Source of the DNA: Lysobacterales bacterium
GTDB lineage: Bacteria; Pseudomonadota; Gammaproteobacteria; Xanthomonadales; SZUA-5
Assembly (NCBI GenBank): GCA_022844135.1
Contig: JALHMG010000018.1
Location: 25,816-89,815, forward strand
DNA length: 64,000 nucleotides
Direction of reading: 5' to 3'
The notes below the pieces were generated by a model, which saw nothing but the letters and a program-made list of their open reading frames with translations, searched no databases and had not been told where the DNA came from. Made by a program: the position numbers and the translations under genes. Position 1 is the first letter of the stretch. Each line of letters begins with the position of its first letter. This document shows, piece after piece, positions 63,127 through 64,000 of the stretch.

Positions 63127-64000
63127 AATCATTCGCATCACGTTGGCACGAAACATCCGCGCGGCCGACCGGCGGACGGGGATACAACGACCGCACAATG
63201 CCGCCGTCCGCCCCGTTGGGGCGGATTTTGTTCTCTGGCCCGATACCAGGGTTGCGCTCGTTCCTCGCTCCACCCTTCGCTATCACCGTCCATGCCGTTG
63301 GCATGGGAAATCGGATTCGTATCGAGGCGCACGGAATTCTCCCAATCAACGTCCATGTTGGCATGGGAAAATTCGGGTGCGACGGGGCGCCTACATCCCG
63401 AGCGGGCGCGGCCCCAAAGGGGCCGACGGTGATAGCGAAGGGTGGAACCCTGGAACAGGGTGGAACCCTGGTACCAACGCCCCGCATCACCCTGCGCCCC
63501 AACGGGGCGCACGAATCATTCGCATCACGTTGGCACGAAACATCCGCGCGGCCGGCCGGGCGGTGACCCAACGAATGCACAACGCCGCCGTCCGCCCCGT
63601 TGGGGCGGTTTTTGTTCTCTGGCCCGATACCAGGGTTACGCTCGTTCCTCGCTCCACCCTTCGCTATCACCGTCCATGCCTTTGGCATGGGAAATCGGGG
63701 GCGTGTCGAGATGCGCGGAATTCCCCCAATCAACGTCGATGCCGTTGGCATGGGAAATCGTGGGCGCGATGGGGCGCCTACATTCTGGGCGGACGCGGCC
63801 CCAACGGGGCCAACGGTGATAGCGAAGGGTGGAACCCTGGAACAGGGTGGAACCCTGGAACAGGGTGGAACCCTGGTATCGACGCCCCGCATCACCCTGC
63901 GCCCCAACGGGGCGCACGAATCATTCGCATCACGTTGGCACGAAACATCCGCGCGGCCGGCCGGGCGGTGACCCAACGAATGCACAACGCCGCCGTCCGC
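63127..64000. repeat. Tandem array of ~390-405-base units, incomplete
   Basis: Unit 1 is 63127-63513 (387 bases), unit 2 is 63514-63918 (405), and unit 3 starts at 63919 and runs off the window. All begin with AATCATTCGCATCACGTTGG and carry GCCCCGTTGGGGCGG, GCTATCACCGTCCATGCC and GGTGGAACCCTGGAACAG. The 18-base difference equals one extra copy of an 18-base minisatellite (63441-63471 in unit 1, 63828-63876 in unit 2). Units are clearly related but diverged in places. Confidence 0.85.

Larger units (their letters stand above)
62983..64000. other. Gene-free right end with tandem repeats
   Basis: This last kilobase contains a leftward terminator (63061-63099) and a tandem array of long units from 63127 (listed separately). 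Frames up to 292 codons are open in it but simply translate the repeat and share no recognised family. No gene is called. Confidence 0.6.

Noticed and set aside
63107..63985. A 292-codon minus-strand frame in the tandem repeat region.
   Set aside because: It only translates the repeat units and changes with unit copy; composition and lack of a family speak against coding.
63127..64000. The tandem array as a CRISPR array.
   Set aside because: Units are nearly 400 bases long, with no alternation of short constant repeats and unique spacers, and no cas genes occur in the window.

Overview
The window reads as a chromosomal segment of a GC-rich gammaproteobacterium, most likely from the Lysobacterales (Xanthomonadales). 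The supporting signs are the housekeeping gene types (rng, purC, purD, pyrC, rnd, bpt, anmK/amgK recycling genes), a PspF-type activator, a heptamer microsatellite of the kind I associate with Xanthomonadaceae, and several DUF5916, tail-collar and giant Ig-like surface proteins. I cannot name the species. No rRNA, tRNA or CRISPR array was recognised.

Layout. 0-13.7 kb is mostly conserved core: rng, a small zinc-ribbon membrane protein, pspF, an overlapping purC-amgK-bpt operon, a membrane-anchored SUMF1 protein divergent from rnd, a DUF5916 outer-membrane protein, a secreted MsrA and purD. 13.8-22.4 kb is an accessory island read rightward: a DUF4062 protein, a Hanks-type Ser/Thr kinase, a MoxR AAA+ ATPase, a 959-residue MoxR-associated protein ending in a SUMF1/C-type-lectin module, a second free-standing SUMF1 protein, and an orphan Phd/YefM antitoxin. 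The two SUMF1 modules are near-identical except in a 69-base core. There, 17 substitutions all fall in codon positions 1 and 2 and none in position 3, mostly in NNC codons. That is the footprint of adenine-directed mutagenesis by a diversity-generating retroelement (DGR). Both genes are followed by a 5' remnant of the same small gene, which resembles DGR-associated HRDC-type accessory proteins, and both end in an array of GGA-loop hairpins. No reverse transcriptase or template repeat lies in the window, so mutagenesis would have to act in trans or be extinct. The kinase and the DUF4062 protein also share a C-terminal module of about 280 residues that I cannot assign to a family. Together this looks like a conflict or immune-type signalling system with hypermutable sensors, and it is the main discovery candidate.

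22.4-39.7 kb is read leftward and is surface-oriented: a GT4 glycosyltransferase, two tandem paralogous unknown proteins, and a probable operon starting with a ~3456-residue cadherin/Ig-like/beta-helix exoprotein, followed by three tail-collar (MdpB-like) proteins, a SAM methyltransferase, a Tat-type exported protein, a GNAT enzyme and a truncated methyltransferase; a DUF6916 gene faces them. 40.0-46.4 kb holds a Crp/Fnr regulator and a tightly overlapping Mrp Na+/H+ antiporter operon with fused A/B subunits. 46.5-53.2 kb, mostly leftward, has an alpha/beta hydrolase, small membrane proteins, two Nudix enzymes (one NudC), a MOSC protein, PPK2 and a fatty acid desaturase. 53.4-62.0 kb is envelope and core metabolism: an M23 peptidoglycan peptidase, anmK, a DUF4256 gene apparently starting at CTG, a PhoD phosphatase, a beta-barrel porin-like protein, TerC and pyrC.

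62.0 kb to the end is repeat-rich: palindromic repeats, one small hypothetical gene, a strong leftward intrinsic terminator, and a tandem array of ~390-405-base units that runs off the window. Gene functions are inferred from motif recognition by eye; no database search was possible.
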